A stretch of DNA of 64,000 nt from Hemibagrus wyckioides (GCF_019097595.1 NC_080723.1:16571511-16635510), one strand, 5' to 3'; numbered from the stretch's first letter, positions 48,332 to 63,057 are shown. Numbers and translations are program-made. The notes: generated from the letters alone by a model not told the origin.

Positions 48332-49210
48332 GTCCACCTGCCTTGTAGCTTATACCTGTCAGCCATTTCATCAGATAAACCTAAAACTAGTAGATTTTAT
48401 TAACTGTAGCTCATCTGTTACTAAGCATAGTTTGTTAGTTCATGAGTGCAAACGAAACATTGTGGGATTTCCTATAACTAGTTTTTATTTGGCTGGTTGC
48501 TGATAATACACTGAAAACGCTGCATATCCAGATATGTTCACATTCATTAAAGTGAGAAAATTATGTATTTCTGCCTGGTCATTCTCCCATCTCATCTCCA
48601 GCCACAGTTTTACTTGTTCAATGAGCAAAACAATTAAATGTTTGTCTTCAGCACAGTGATAAGAGCATGAGGAACTGAACCAGAATCAACATTGTTTAAC
48701 AAGCAAGCGCTGTTTAAGCACAAAGCATCCAATCTTATTTAAAAAGGATTTCTGATTAAGCATTTGCATGAGGTCCTATGTTTTCCTTCCTTCACTGAAG
48801 AGTTCAATTTATTTGAAATGCTTAATTATGTTCACAATACATTCTCATATTTGCACAGTGCATCATGCTACTGCACAGAAATGATGAGAGAGAGAGAGAG
48901 AGAGAGAGAATGGCAAAAGTAAAAGACAAGAAACAAACTAAGAGAAAGAGAAGGCCATAAGTGTTTGCATATTAAATGTTGGCAGTAGTAGGAGAGTCGA
49001 TCCAGAGTGAAGGTCAGTTATTCTCGCCCACGTCCTCTGAGAGTTATATCACATCTGTCCACTCTGCTGCCTGTCTGTAATTAATCTTAATAGCCAGTCC
49101 TTTACTTAATTCTCATTTATCGGTCACTGAGGCACATGACTAGTCAGGAAGCACAGCCTCTACAGCACTGTAGTGGGGATAATACAGTCCAGTGTACTGC
49201 CAGTCCCCTT
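48332..49210. other. Sequence downstream of bicc1-like stop (3' UTR plus flank)
   Basis: Probably the 3' UTR close to 49210. It contains an AATAAA on the minus strand at 48813-48808 and a GA run at 48890-48909. Confidence 0.4.
48808..48813 (-). promoter_or_regulatory. Candidate polyadenylation signal of the bicc1-like gene
   Basis: AATAAA on the minus strand about 400 nt past the TGA. It is a plausible 3'-end signal by position only. The motif is common in AT-rich DNA, so the real site could be elsewhere. Confidence 0.3.
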
Positions 49211-49341
49211 TCACCAGCGGTTACTCTTAGCAGCCAAGTCCTCGTCCATGATTCGTGGAAGACGGCCACTTGCTCCACCTTCTAGATAGCCAGATTTAAC
49301 TGCAGGAGCTTCAGGGACTTTCAGCTTACTTTTATTTAGAT
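49211..49341 (-). CDS. bicc1: bicc1-like terminal coding exon with stop
   Basis: 131 bp, phase 1 to the end. [18 protein letters not shown] then [12 protein letters not shown] and a C-terminal NRW before TGA at 49213-49211. BICC1 ends similarly ([15 protein letters not shown]), which fixes the gene end. Confidence 0.93.
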
Positions 49342-50844
49342 CTGGAGACAAAAAGCAGTATATGCAGTTATATCAGTTGGCAGAAAGACAGACAGAGGAG
49401 GACACAAATGCCATCCTTTTGCATGTTATACCCTAAAATGTGATTTCAAGTACAATCCTCATGTGGATAATATCATTGTGAAAAACTGATAAATTGATCT
49501 GTTAATTATATCATGGGAAGTGCCTAAAATAAGTGAATGTCACATGCAAACCATGGGATTATTCACACATGTAAGGAATATCCCACTTTCTGTTGTTAGG
49601 TGTTTTGTCTGGATTGGCTTTTAGAGGTGAAGGAACACTAGCTAATCTTCAGTAGTGTTCAATATCTTCTCATTAAAAAACCTCTTTCTGTTCTCGGATG
49701 AAAGTCCCCTAGATGTCCAAAGAGCTGAGTCACTGGTAGTCTTCAAACAATAGCTTAAGCTCATCCTGAAGGACTTAAATTAGCACTAAAAATGTAGTCA
49801 GGGTGTTTTTAGACCGAGTTCTTACTCTTTGACCTAGTGAACCAGTACCAGAATGTATTTATTGATAAAGCACTTCTGTAAGTCTCTCTGGATAAAGGTG
49901 TCTGCCAAATGGCATAAATAAAAATAAAAGCCAGAAAGTTGAATATGGTTGGATTGAAAGTTGAAGTGAAAAACCTCTGTTAGGTAACAGACCCAGTGAC
50001 ACTGAAGTCCTGTGTACAAAATGAAAAGCTCTACTGAGTCTTTTTGCAGCATTTGCTGGAAATATCCTAACCTATTGTGTGCCAAGAAAAATATAGTTCC
50101 ACAAAATAAAAAAAGAAACAAAATTAAGGTTAGATTAAGGTTCCAGTCACCACAGGCTCCACAAAACATCTTCTACTTTTCTCCTACAATCTAAAATCAA
50201 GACAGGTACATTCACTGCAACACAAGAAAAACTGAATTGTGCTTTTAACAACAGACATTGTTGTGAAGGAGCTATACAGGCATATATAAACTCTATATAT
50301 AAACTATAAATTTTACTCCATGGCATGAGTGACTGGATTATTAAACATTAAACTTTAAATAAAATGTCTGTATTTTGCAGTGGGTATCTATTAAAGCTGT
50401 TTATGATTGTATTTAATTTTACCAAGCTATTCAGATCCTACTGAGCGATCTACAAAAAGCCCAGGCAGCTCTGCCAAATTCTTACCAGAAATAGCCATCA
50501 GCATCTTCCTCCTGGCCCCGAATGTGGATACACCCACTTCCTTTAGATCTTCTTCAGAAAGAGTCAAGAACGTTTGGTAATCAATCTGATGGAGAAAAAA
50601 TAAAAGAGAGTGACCCAGGCAGACGTTATGATTTCTGCAGAATACTGCTGTACAGTATAAGTTTATGCTTTAAAATGTTTTCTGGATTAGTAAGTTCCTC
50701 CGTAAATATGATGATAACGTGTTTCGAATTATTGGCAGCTTTCAAATAAGCAAAAATGAATATATGAAAAAATTAACACATGCAGTTTATATTTGGAGCT
50801 TAAACATAATGTATGTGTTCAATAGGTTGCATACTTTTATGCAT

Positions 50845-50903
<59 letters not shown>

Positions 50904-53900
50904 TTCATTTTTTTGCAAAGTATTTGTACAACAATACAGGTTTCAAATGCATTTTACATTCATTACCCAGTTTTTTCCATCTCAAAATTGTTTTCTTCCA
51001 CCATATTAATGGATAATAATGGAATTTCATATGTGTGCAAGATCATATTTATACCCCAGGGAAACTGGACAATGTATGCCATAACACATTCCTAGAGACT
51101 GAGAGTAAATGGAAAACAAAAATTTATTTGCATTTATTCAAAATATGCTTTGGGATCTGACTGCTTTGGGTGCATATATTTTTGAGACTTGGTTTAAGGT
51201 CTTTATAAAGTATTTATAATGATTTATATTGCTAGAGTGTTAAGAAAAAATGTATATAACTGTGACCAATCATTCTGAACAGCGGATACTCTCATGAAAT
51301 TCTTACCAACCCACCAAGTTAACAAACATATAAGGTAGAAAGAAGCCGCTTCACGGTGGCTAAACATGATTGTTTGAAACGACTGAGAAACAGATTTGAT
51401 GTAGCGTATAGAACAGCTGGAGCTGGGAGTAAAAATGCAATCATGGCTGACCTGTCCTATGCCAGAGAACATTAAAGTAATCAATTGAGACAGTCAGAAT
51501 AAACACGGCCGGTCCGAGCAGCTGGAAAAAAGCTGCACTGGGAAATAGAAGGCCGTTAGAAAGATCTAAACCCATAAAATTCATATTCTCTCTGATAATT
51601 CAGATCTGCTTTTGGTTTTAATAGCAAAAACATTCAGTGATGGAAGCAATACACAGGTGCCACAGTGAAACAGGCAGTGTGTACAGTAAGGGGGAGTGTA
51701 TGTGTGTTTTTGTACCTCTTGTTCCTGGAATACAGTGGTATATTTCTCCAGACCCAGCTGAATCAGTAGCTCAAGGAGATCATCTTTCAGCTGAGGAGGA
51801 AGAGGAGGAGGGGGGGGACTGGGAGATCCACCAATCAGTGATCTGGGTACACCTTCATAGTAGCTGCCGTTGATGAATCCATCAGCTGCAAAGGTAATGA
51901 GATGTACAAGATGTTTTGATCTGATCACAGCTTCGTCCAGATAAAGGTGTGGTGCAGAACCTCAACAAACTTTAAAAAGGAATGTTCAATAAATTGCACC
52001 ACACCACTGTTTGAAATTCTTTTCAGAATAATTCCAAGAGAACAGATGAAAAATTGCTGATGTAGTGAAGTTTCCTGACTGGAGCGTGATTAGTATTTTT
52101 GGAAGGAGTCTCCAATGTCAAGTTTTTAGCGTTTTAACCATCACTACATGTTCCACCACAGTTAAAGTCTTCAAGACAGGGGACTGAGGTTTATCAATAA
52201 AATGCCAATGTATATATTGTATTTGATTAACTTCAAGAAATAAAAAAAAATAAAAATCTGCTAATTGAACGAGCTGCTATAATGTAAGTGGCGGTGGTAG
52301 CTCAAGTGGTTAAGGCTCTGGGTTGTTAAGTGGAAGATTATCGCCATTGGGCCCTTGAGCAAGGCCCTCAACCACCCTCCCTGCTCCAGGGGTTCTGCAT
52401 CATGGCTGACCCTGTGCTCTAACCCTAACCCTCCAAGGATGGGATATGTGAAGAAAGAATTTCACTCTGCAGTAATGCATATGTGACAAATACAGGCTAC
52501 TTAACTTAGGTGATACAGGAAGTAGCTGGTTTGTGAATGTTCCATAATATTAAAAGTAACTATAGAGGAATAAAGAAAAATATAACATAGTTGCTGTGTG
52601 GTAAAGGAATAAATGAAAACACTTTAGATTGTAAATAATCCACTTTGGGGTTTTACCTGAAAACATCATGCACCAAAATTGTTTATTCCTTACTTATACA
52701 TACATTTTTCACTAATGGACCTATTTATGACATCTGCCACTACATGGCTCAGTCAGAAAAAGCAGAAATAAACAATACATCTGAAAGAGTTTATCTTACA
52801 TATATGGCAGACAGCCGTGAAGCTGGAAACCAGTGACTTCCTAAAATTACGTTCACACATACAGTGATTTTATTGCTGCAGGTTTCCTGTGGCTGTCCTA
52901 TGAAGTTATCAGAAGGTGTTCCTACTACTGGTGTCAATAATGTTTATCAGTGGGTGGCACAACTAGCATTCCAAATCAGATTTCTTGCTGCTGAAATCAA
53001 ACATTCTGGAGGGAGATTTGGGGTTTGTGTATAAACCTCAGCAGTGTATATCTGCATCATATCACACGAGATGAAGGAGAAGCAGCGTGTGCTGTTTCCC
53101 ACGGATCACGTGCACTCTACTGTCATTTACATAAAGTTAAACTTTTCTCAACTTTGTAGCTTCATAAAGCCATTCTGAAATTACAAGCTTTTGCTCTGTT
53201 TCAGTCTGTGTCTCATGGACACTGATGTTGGAAGCTGAGTGAAAATCGATCATCGTGTTTGGATGAACAATCGTTGGAGTTTGATTTCTGCCTCCAGGAT
53301 GGCTGCCTCCTGCAGCTCGAATCAACTGATCTCACCTCCTTAGCCACTACATATAGAGCTGATTGTCTGAGATAAAAAAATATATATATAGGAAGGAAGT
53401 CAGTCCACTCTTAAAGATGGCACTAATAAAAAGTTAAATGAAACCTTGTGCACAGACTGCAGGTTTGATCTTCACCGATGACTATTTAAAAAGTATCGAG
53501 GTTATCTGTTATCAAGGGTAATTTACATTACATTTACAGCATTTAACAGACACGCTTATCCAGTGTGACTTACATTTTATCTCATTGTATACAACTGAGC
53601 AAGGGTTAAGGGCCTTGCTCAGGGACCCTCAGATTTGAGCTCACAACCTTCCAAATCAGTAGTCCAACAACTTAACCACTAAGCCACCACAAAAACTAAT
53701 TATAACTGTAACAAAACATTACAACATGATAACACAAAGAGGTTAGGTTATGAATTACAGGCCTTCCATCTTTGCCCAAACTCAATCCTAACAAACACTG
53801 GATATCGACTTATGGGACATTTTCAATCAGTATAAACAAAAAAATAAGTTTATTGCCGCAAGTCTGATATAAAATTAGTTAGGACACTGTTGGCTTTCAG

Positions 53901-55650
53901 TGTGAGATGTGTTTCCCTCTGTTGGGGTAACCTTACAGTGTGGTTGAAGATAATGCCTTTAAATATTAGTTAGCCTTGAAAAAATGGTTATGAGCAAGCA
54001 CTTGGAGCATCTCAGAGAGCAGAAATGAGCAAAAAGTTTATCACCATTTACTTTAAAGATAGAAACACATGTGGGGGGGGGCGTTTTGTAACTTTTATTA
54101 TAATATTTTGCCCATAGTAGGATGGATAAAAAAGCGTCTACTTCCTTATGAGTCATTAAGCAACACTGTGGAGTGCGACAGGACAAAGAAATCCGATGCT
54201 GAACCTGGACACAAGACGCAAGGTTCAAATTCTATTTTTTTATCGATAAAGTTAGAAATAATGCATGATAGAATTAAAGCGTTTAAGTGTGTCAAACAGC
54301 CCCAGTTACTTCACTATGTCCACCAAAATAACTGGTGAAAAAAACTACAGAAGATTAGTTTATTCTGCTGTTGAGAATTCCAGCTTATGCTTTCGGACAA
54401 TGGGGTCCAAAAGTTTGAAACCACAGTGAAAAATCCGGAATTTTTTTCTATTTAAAAGTGTTTTAGAATTCAGAAATATTCTTTGAATATACAAGTGAAA
54501 CATATTTAATATTCAAGATGTTGCGCAATTTCTTTAAGGCGATATTTGACATGTTAACTCCTTCGTACAAAAGGGCAGATTTTCTATGAGTCTTATCTCT
54601 TTCACTGCAGTCGGTGTCAGACACACTAAATACTAAGAAACGGTGAAATGTGTGTAAATGTGTCTAAGATTCTACTTTTCACTCAAGTAAAAAATGATCT
54701 GATAATATTTGCAATGAAAATGCTTTTATTCAGCAGAGTGATGATGTAGCATATGCAGCAGTTGTTTAGCAGATGTTTAACATGTCACACTCTGTTGCGT
54801 GGTATGGGACAGCTAGATAGTGTTTAAATATTGGCAAATTCCAAAAAAAGGAAAAAGAAAGCAAAGTCAAGGCCAAACTCCTTACATCTGAGTGTGTTCA
54901 TTTAAATAAAAACAAAAACCTATATATCAGTAACACAACTCATACTTCTTCCTCTCGTATACTAATACACACACACACTCTTTTGTCCAGACTCACATGT
55001 TTTGTCTGTGTTGGTGCGTCCTGAACCAGGATTATACGCCATTATGGCTGATGATGATGATGATGAGGAGGAGGAGGAGGAGGAGGAGGTGGGGGAGGAT
55101 GATGAGCAGGAAGACCCAGGTGACGATGAGGCAGATCCTCGCCTCTCTCGCCAGTTCTCTGAATCGCTGCCATTACACATTCTGTCCTTGCTACTTTGAG
55201 AGCTCCATGACTGTAGTGAGACATACACACACACCCACACACACACACACAGACTTAATATGGCTTTATTCATTACAACCAGTTTAACACTCTTGAGGCA
55301 CCCATCCCATTTACACTAAACTGTTGAATACAAAAACACAACCTCACAATTTAAAAAGTGTCCTTCAAATGTAATTTAGTACTATTATGCTATTATATAA
55401 TAACATAATCATATTATAATCTTAATAATTAGAATGATAAACTCAAATCCTAGTAGCAGTGTCAAATATAGGGTCGTGTATTTACTCCTTATGAAGGACA
55501 TGAAGTGAAGGGAACAGTGGAATAAAAGTGACAGTAATACATCTCTTTCTTTCTCTCTCTCTCTCTCTCTCTCATAACTCGTAATTGGAGTTTACGTCTA
55601 CACAGCAGCACCACATGACAGTAATCACATTTTCATTTATTGCTGTGTGT

Positions 55651-55681
<31 letters not shown>

Positions 55682-56398
55682 TATGCGTATATCCAAGTCA
55701 TTAGCACTAACCGTTTTTTAGCTCTGCTCTGTAAATTCTCTTTCCAGGTAGAAAGCCTTGGCCTCACAGATTTAGTATCTAAACCTGAGTTTTAATCTCC
55801 ATAAAACTAGCACATAGATGTAATTTATACCAGAGGAAATGTTTTCTCCACTTTCCGAAAGTGTAGTCTAGTAAACATTTCATATAACCATTCAAACCCT
55901 TTCTAAAGCATCACTACTGACCAGTATTGCAATTCCAGAGAGTCTTGTTGCAAAGCATCTATCATTCAGTAATTGCTGGAAGCATGATAAAAGTAATCTA
56001 CGCTGAATGCGTAGGCCAGTGTCAAGGATGTGAGCTTGGTGCTGCTAAAGGTTTTATTTGTTATTGAGTTATGATTGTAGCCTGAGGTTGAGTAGGACTA
56101 AGGAGTGTCACTTTGGCACTTTGATTTATATATGCAAATGTCACAGCATTAGCATTAGTAGAGTCAATCTCAGAAAATCCATCACTGTTTCTGGTCCAGG
56201 CAAAGCTTCCCATCCAGAGCCTCAGCATTTTTGCTTTTCAGTCATTTGCTTTTAATTTTAATGTATTAAATATTTTATTTTTTAACTTAAAAAACTCATA
56301 TGGACCTAGAACAGAAACTTGAGTGATGCTCAGAATTAAAATTATTTTTTGCCAATAATTTCAGAGACATGTGTAGGTCATTCAGAGAGTGCTTCAGG

Positions 56399-56439
<41 letters not shown>

Positions 56440-57162
56440 ATGTGTTAAAGAAGAAGCTGGAAGAAGAAACAAAGAAAAATTTTGGTACCAAAAATAAACA
56501 GAGTAACATCATTACATGACCATTAAAAAATTCATTTCTTTAATATTACAGCACTGTTGAATAAATAGTTTACAAGACCTCGCATGACAGATGCTTTAAG
56601 GCAAATTATAGTTCCAGATAAAATATAAATCTGCTGCTATATAGTGAAGAAAACTGTATATTTTTTGTAATATGCTGAAGCTTTTTGTAAGAAGGTGTTC
56701 TATGGAAGGAGTCTCCAGTGTCAGAGCTTTATAACAATACACTCTCATACACTCACTTCATCCATTTGTTCTCATACAGGACATCATGTCATCTTCATGC
56801 AGTATACACTAAAGGGTTGATGTGTGTAGAAGTAAAAAGCTGAGCCACGAGTGTATACCTGTTGATTATTGAGGTAGGATCTGTAGCAGCGGCGGCTTAT
56901 GTTGCGTAGCTCCTTCACAGCCTCAGCAGGCATTGACTTGGAGAAACCCAGACCACTCCACGTGTCAGTGGGAGTCCGAACCTCCGTCACTACTGGCTTT
57001 TTCTGCATGGCTGACACACACACAGACACACAAAACATGGATTCCAAGCTAAAAATGTATGTGGTTGTTGAGTTTGTAGCCGTTTGAGCTCCTGCTGTCT
57101 GAATTCATTATAAAACACCTGAAACATAATTAAAAAAAGGAAGTGTGCTGTGAGCTCGCTCC

Positions 57163-57205
<43 letters not shown>

Positions 57206-57393
57206 ATGTATGTGAGTTTTTATGACTTTGAATGTGTGTGTGTGTGTGTGTGTTTGCAGCAGATGGTTCATTCAGACTCATAATTCCATTAAGCACTTCT
57301 GTGGGAGCACTAGCACATTTGGCACACACCAGCATTAAAATGACTTAGCCAGAATCTGATTAATGGATAAACATTTAGTTGGTCCTGTAAGAG

Positions 57394-57450
<57 letters not shown>

Positions 57451-57753
57451 AATAAAATGATTAGAATGTGTTATTTCAGTTTATTAAAAATCTGGTGGCT
57501 TGTCACACTGAAGCGAGCAGCCTCTATCACCATTTAATGTGTTTTGTGGCCTAGTGGCCATGATGAACGCCGACTGTATTTCATCTCTACTCGCAGGTTC
57601 AGATGCTGCAGACATCTGATTGGCGATACTACTCAGAGAACTTAGCATAAAAATTGAAAAATTACCCATGGGTAAGTACAATGTATTTGTAGGTGTATAT
57701 TTAAATGTAACTGGCATTGCTAGAGGCACTGTACGAAATAGTTGAGTCTGACT

Positions 57754-57814
<61 letters not shown>

Positions 57815-60084
57815 GACAGGGTGAAAGCAAGAATTAAAATATAAAATCTATAAAATGTGAAAACTACTCTGACACAGTAGTAAAGCTATAGGACGTCCTT
57901 ATATATTAAACTCTCCCAAATGCTAGAACAGATGGGTTGTGATATAAAGGCAGATATGGAAGAAGCTCACTGAATGCTGATTGCTACTGTAGCTTCTTCT
58001 GTAGTCTCAGTGCAGTTTTCATAAACCGCGGTCACCCGTGAGTCAGCAGAACTCATGTTTAATGCAAGACTCATTTCTGTCATCCTTTACTCCTGTGAGG
58101 ACAGCTCTTTTTTATACTAAACAGCACAATTTTAGCAGCTCGATATGCAAAGAAATAAAAAATTCTTCACTTAAATAAATAAGAGGAATGAAAGAAATAG
58201 AAAGAAAAGAAAAGAAGAGAAAAGAAAAGAAGTGCATAAAAGGAAAGAAGGAACAGAAAGAAATGAAGGAAGGTGAGGGTGAAGAAATAATGGCAGCTTG
58301 GCGGGAGAAGAGAAACAAAGGACAAAGGTGGAGGTAGAATAACATGATGGAAAAAATGGAAGAGGGGAATAAAGGAAGGATGGTGGGAAGTAAATAGAGA
58401 GGTAAAAAGAAAGTTAAGAACGAAAGGTGAAGGTACAAGGGAAGGAAGGAAGGAAGGAAGGAAGGAAGAGAAAAGGGAGGAAGGAAGGAAGGAAGGAAGG
58501 AAGAGAAAAGGGAGGGAGGGAGGGAGGGAGGGAGGGAGGGAGGGAGGAAGGAAGGAAGGAAGGAAGGAAGGAAGGAAGGAAGAGAAAAGGGAGGAAGGAA
58601 GGAAGGAAGGAAGGGAAAAGGGAGGGAGGAAGGAAGGAAGAGAAAAGGGAGTGAGGGAGGGAGGAAGGAAGGAAGGAAGGAAGAGAAAAAGGAGTGAGGG
58701 AGGGAGGAAGGAAGGAAGGAAGGAAGGAAGGAAGGAAGGAAGGAAGGAAGGAAGGAAGGAAGGAAGGAAGGAAGGAAAAAGCAAGGAAGGAAGGTATAGG
58801 TGAAGACAGGAAGGAAAGGATAATGGAAGGAAAGAAGGGAAAAAGTTAAAAGGAAGAAAGGGCAGTATAAGAGACCAAAGGAGAAAAACAAATTAGAATT
58901 AAAGGAAGTGAGAAGGGATGTAAGAGAGAAAAAACACCAACCTTGAGTTGCTAGAAGCTTCTTCCTCTCATACTCATGTTTCTGTAGGAAATCCCAGAAC
59001 AGATCAGTGATTTGGGCAGAAACTCTGTTCACACTGTAAACAGTATCTGTATTCAGTTATTGTTATTCACCCTTGTTAAAGATACACAATGTTCATTTTA
59101 CCTCATTATTTGAGTTTGACTCCAGAGAGGGAAAGATCCTTAGACTACAGCGTCTGTCTCTGTTAAAATACACACCATCCAACTCCATCCTTACAGACCT
59201 ACTACACACACACACATACATCATATGCATTATACCATATGTAAGTCAAAAGTCCTTTCATATATATTTTAATATATGACATACCTTACATAATTTGTTA
59301 CGTTTCATTTCACTGTGTACTGTATCAGCTGTATAAATTAAAAGTAAAAGTAAAAGCTTCTTGGCTTGTCTTGCCATATTTAGATTAAGGCTCTGTAGCA
59401 GACATACTAGGACTTCAGTTCAGCTTCTAACTATTCATTCATTTGTCTCAAACCCAAAGCAGTGTTTGTCATTACAGTTTACCTCTGAGGGGTCTGGTGG
59501 GATTTGAGAGTTTGGTACCTGATTGCCTCTGAATGGCTGTTTCTCCTGACTGATCCTGCAGTCTTCACAATGACCTCTTTGACCTCAGCAACCTCTGGAG
59601 CCTGCACTCCCAACTGCTCACTTACTGCATTTGCCGACTGATCCTCATTCTCTGGGATCTGAAAACGTAACACAATCACTATTCTCTGTAATTAGGTGCC
59701 CAGACATTAGATAGAATGTGCATAATGTGCATAATTATTGCTTGATTGCTCACAAAATGACCAGACTGTGAATATCCTAAAGGAATTATCTACACAATTT
59801 GGTTTTTACAGATGGCCAAATTTTGTCCACTGATGTATCCACATTAAATTCCAATTAAGGTTTTAGTGTAGATAAGTGCATCTAATTATTCACACCTTTT
59901 CTAATTTAGTGTCTGTCCCCCTCAGTCCCATTCGGCCTTCGTCTGCAGGAGCAGCCAGTCCAGGTGGCGGAGAGGGGCGTGGCTTCACAGGGGCGGGGTT
60001 TGAAGCTGAATCCGGCATTGTGACGGTGCCTGATCATCAGAGATTAAAGAAAGTGTGATAGATAAAATACTGTTCTTTAGCATA

Positions 60085-60118
<34 letters not shown>

Positions 60119-62919
60119 GTCTCAGTGACCTGCAGCTGCTGCATTAGCATGTTGAGCCAGTAGTTTGTAATTCCACTGTTGGCCAGCAGGGGGTCTGTTG
60201 TGCACTTTGGTGCTGTAGATACCTCGCTTGAGTTCTTTGTTGTCATGGAGACCTCACAGGAGTCTAGGCCTAGCAGGAGTCTTCTGGCCTCATATAGATT
60301 CGCTATGTTCCTCTCCAAACCCTTCACCACCACAGACTGAGTGACACACAAATTATTACTGCACATCAAACTACAACACCAGTCAAAAGTTTCTGTACTG
60401 TACATTAATCTAATGTAGAAGATTTTATTTATAGATAATATACGAAACTATTCAGAGTGTATTGTTTAATGGTATTTTCAGTCCTGCCATCATTGTGGAA
60501 GTGGTCCTCAGCTGGTCCTGACCTGGTCAATTAAATGTGAAATAACACAGTTTCATTATTCTATGTTGAAAATATAGGTTTGTTCTAATTTAATCGGGTG
60601 ATACTTTAAAAAAAGTCATAGACAAGATAGACTTGGGTTTATCTAGATTCTGAATGATCGTTGCTAAAGCTTAAAGAAAGAGGCTAAAGTAGAAAAACTC
60701 TTTACTACTCATTTTATTCATAGAAATCCCAGTGTTAAAAAATATTAAGGCAAATATTAACATTTGTTTAAAACACCTTCAGTGTATATACTGTAGATTG
60801 TGACAATGTTTATTGCTATTAAGTGCTGTACTGTGGAAATAATTAATTTGGATTAAATGACTGTTATCTGGGGTACAAAAGAGTGATGCAGGAATAAGTC
60901 CTAAAACATGGAAGTGAGTTCATCATCCTAAAGTCAGTGTTTTTTGTTTGGGTTTTGGGTTAAATGCCTGAAATAAGGTCTACGGTTAACTTGAGATCGA
61001 GATATTTTCACTTTTTGTTCTTACCACACATATATACATCAGTAATACTTAAACTTAGGTTGCTAAGAAGTTTCTAGACAGGACTAAAGGTTGTCAGAAG
61101 CGTTAAATGTCATCATGATGAATAGGAGACTTGTATACTTCAGCCTTGTTGTGTTTATACTCACACTCTTGCAAACTATTCTAACCCAAGCTTTCCATTT
61201 ATTCAGATCATTCCACAAAAACAGCACAGTAGATCTTTATCAGGGGCGGTGGTAGCTCAAGTGATTAAGGCTCTGAGTTGTTGATCAGAAAATCAGGGTT
61301 CAAGCCCTGTTGGGCCCTTGAGCAAGGCCCTCAAACTCCAGTGGCACTGCATCCTGGCTGACCCTGCACTCTGACCCCAACTCTCCAAGGAAGGTATATG
61401 CAGAGGAAGAATTACGCTGTGCAATAATATATAGTATGTGGCAAATAAAGGCTGCTTAAACATGCTTTTAAATAAAGAGTAAAAGAGTTGAAGCTCAGTG
61501 GTTGTGACGTGGAAGTCATGTGACTATGCATGCTGTAGTTTGTTTATAGCTGAACTTCAGCATTCTGCTTCTGAATTTTGTATCAAGCTTCAAAAATTCA
61601 TAAAAGTTGTGTTCATTTGTAAAGATTCTCTTAATGGAAAAAAAAAACTGTAAGTATCATAAACTTGTTATTCACAGAGCTTTTTTCCCACTAGAATATC
61701 ACTCTACTGGCTTTTTGCCAAGGAAACCAGTTGGATACTGGTCGACCTACAAAAATACCTCAATACTATCTCATCAGTTAGTTCTGGATTATTTCCAAAA
61801 AATAAAGTTATAAAAGTGTCTTAGTTCATGTAGTTCATTTACTGCTTATGTTTCCTTTTTCTTTTTTTCTTTTTTTCCAGTTTTAACTCATCTGAATAAG
61901 CATGAAGGTTCTTCATAACGAATATTAGGTCTTGAAAAATATCTGAATGAGAGTGGTTTGTACTTTTCAAATGATAATCTAGCCATCATAAATCATACAC
62001 TTTATTATAAAGTATAGATGTTATATAAGGTGTAGGTCTACTGATCAGAAGTTTGTGAGTTTGAATCCCAGGTCCACCAAGCTGCCACTGCTGGGCCCCT
62101 GAGCAAGGCCTTTAACCCTTAGTTGTATAAAATGAGGTAAGTTGTTCTGGATAAGTCTGCCAAATGCAATAAATGTAAAGTAACAAGATCCATATTGTTG
62201 TATGAGATCACTAATAATAAAACATTTAGAAGCATATTTTCTGGATTAGACTCCACAAAGGCATTCTGTGGCCTCTCTCTGAAGATGGACTGTCTCATGA
62301 GAGGACTGTGATGGTGTAGTACCTTAGCAGCCTGTTTAGCCTTTGGTTTGACACTGATGAAGACTCCGAGACTCTGCATCATCTGTGCGAGTTTGCGAGG
62401 GTCGGACTCACCCTCATCTTTCATCTCGAACATCAGACACACCGGCAGGCACTCCTACACAAGCAGAGACACCGAGAGAATCAGGACACACCTAATGACC
62501 ACAGAAGACAAGACAAATCTCACAGCATGGCTGTGTGCAGGGACGTTTTTTTAATTAAAAGGAAGCCATAATATTACTGTTTATTCACAGAGGAATAAAC
62601 TAAGTAAATGAGAATGCATATAACATTTCAAAAAATAATAACCTATACATGCACAAAAACAAAAAATAATCTTCTGGGATTTTATCTTGTATTTATCTCT
62701 AATCTATTAATAAAAATAGTAATACTCTTATTTAGGTAAAAAGCTTTTATTGTCAATAAAGTTGCTAAGCAGAATATATACACAAAAGAGTCCAAATAAA
62801 ATATTTCAAATATTTATTGAAAATTTACAAAAGATAAATAAAATAAAGGTAAAATATTTTTGAGTAATACAGAAACAAACTGTCATGTTTAATATTCTTG
62901 TTCTTACTCTTATCCGTAT

Positions 62920-62965
<46 letters not shown>

Positions 62966-62976
62966 TGATAATGATG

Positions 62977-63057
<81 letters not shown>

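Larger units (their letters stand above)
51886..54996 (-). other. bicc1-like intron with inserted repeats
   Basis: A 3.1-kb intron containing a tRNA-headed SINE (52290-52500), a reversed SINE-like fragment (53520-53692), one copy of the ~0.5-kb dispersed repeat (53800-54245), and a Tc1-TIR-like piece (about 54395-54660). No other exon seen. Confidence 0.7.
57011..58941 (-). other. bicc1-like intron with several simple repeats
   Basis: The intron between the YERKKLLAT and KKPVVTEV exons. It holds CT, GT and GA runs (57169-57203, 57233-57254, 57398-57450), a long (CA)n (57758-57810) and a purine-only GGAA array (58437-58790). I see no further exon. Confidence 0.8.
60337..62322 (-). other. bicc1-like intron with SINE insertions
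   Basis: A 2-kb intron. It holds a full tRNA-headed SINE (61243-61457) and a second SINE-like remnant (62020-62180). The rest is AT-rich with no recognisable feature. Confidence 0.7.

Noticed and set aside
55002..55199. Plus-strand acidic frame ([10 protein letters not shown])
   Set aside because: It is the antisense of the poly-Ser exon of the bicc1-like gene.
58112..59032. A 306-codon minus-strand open frame rich in FLPSFLPS
   Set aside because: It is a translation of the GGAA/GGGA microsatellite in an intron. Only its first ~30 codons overlap a real bicc1-like exon (59024-58942).
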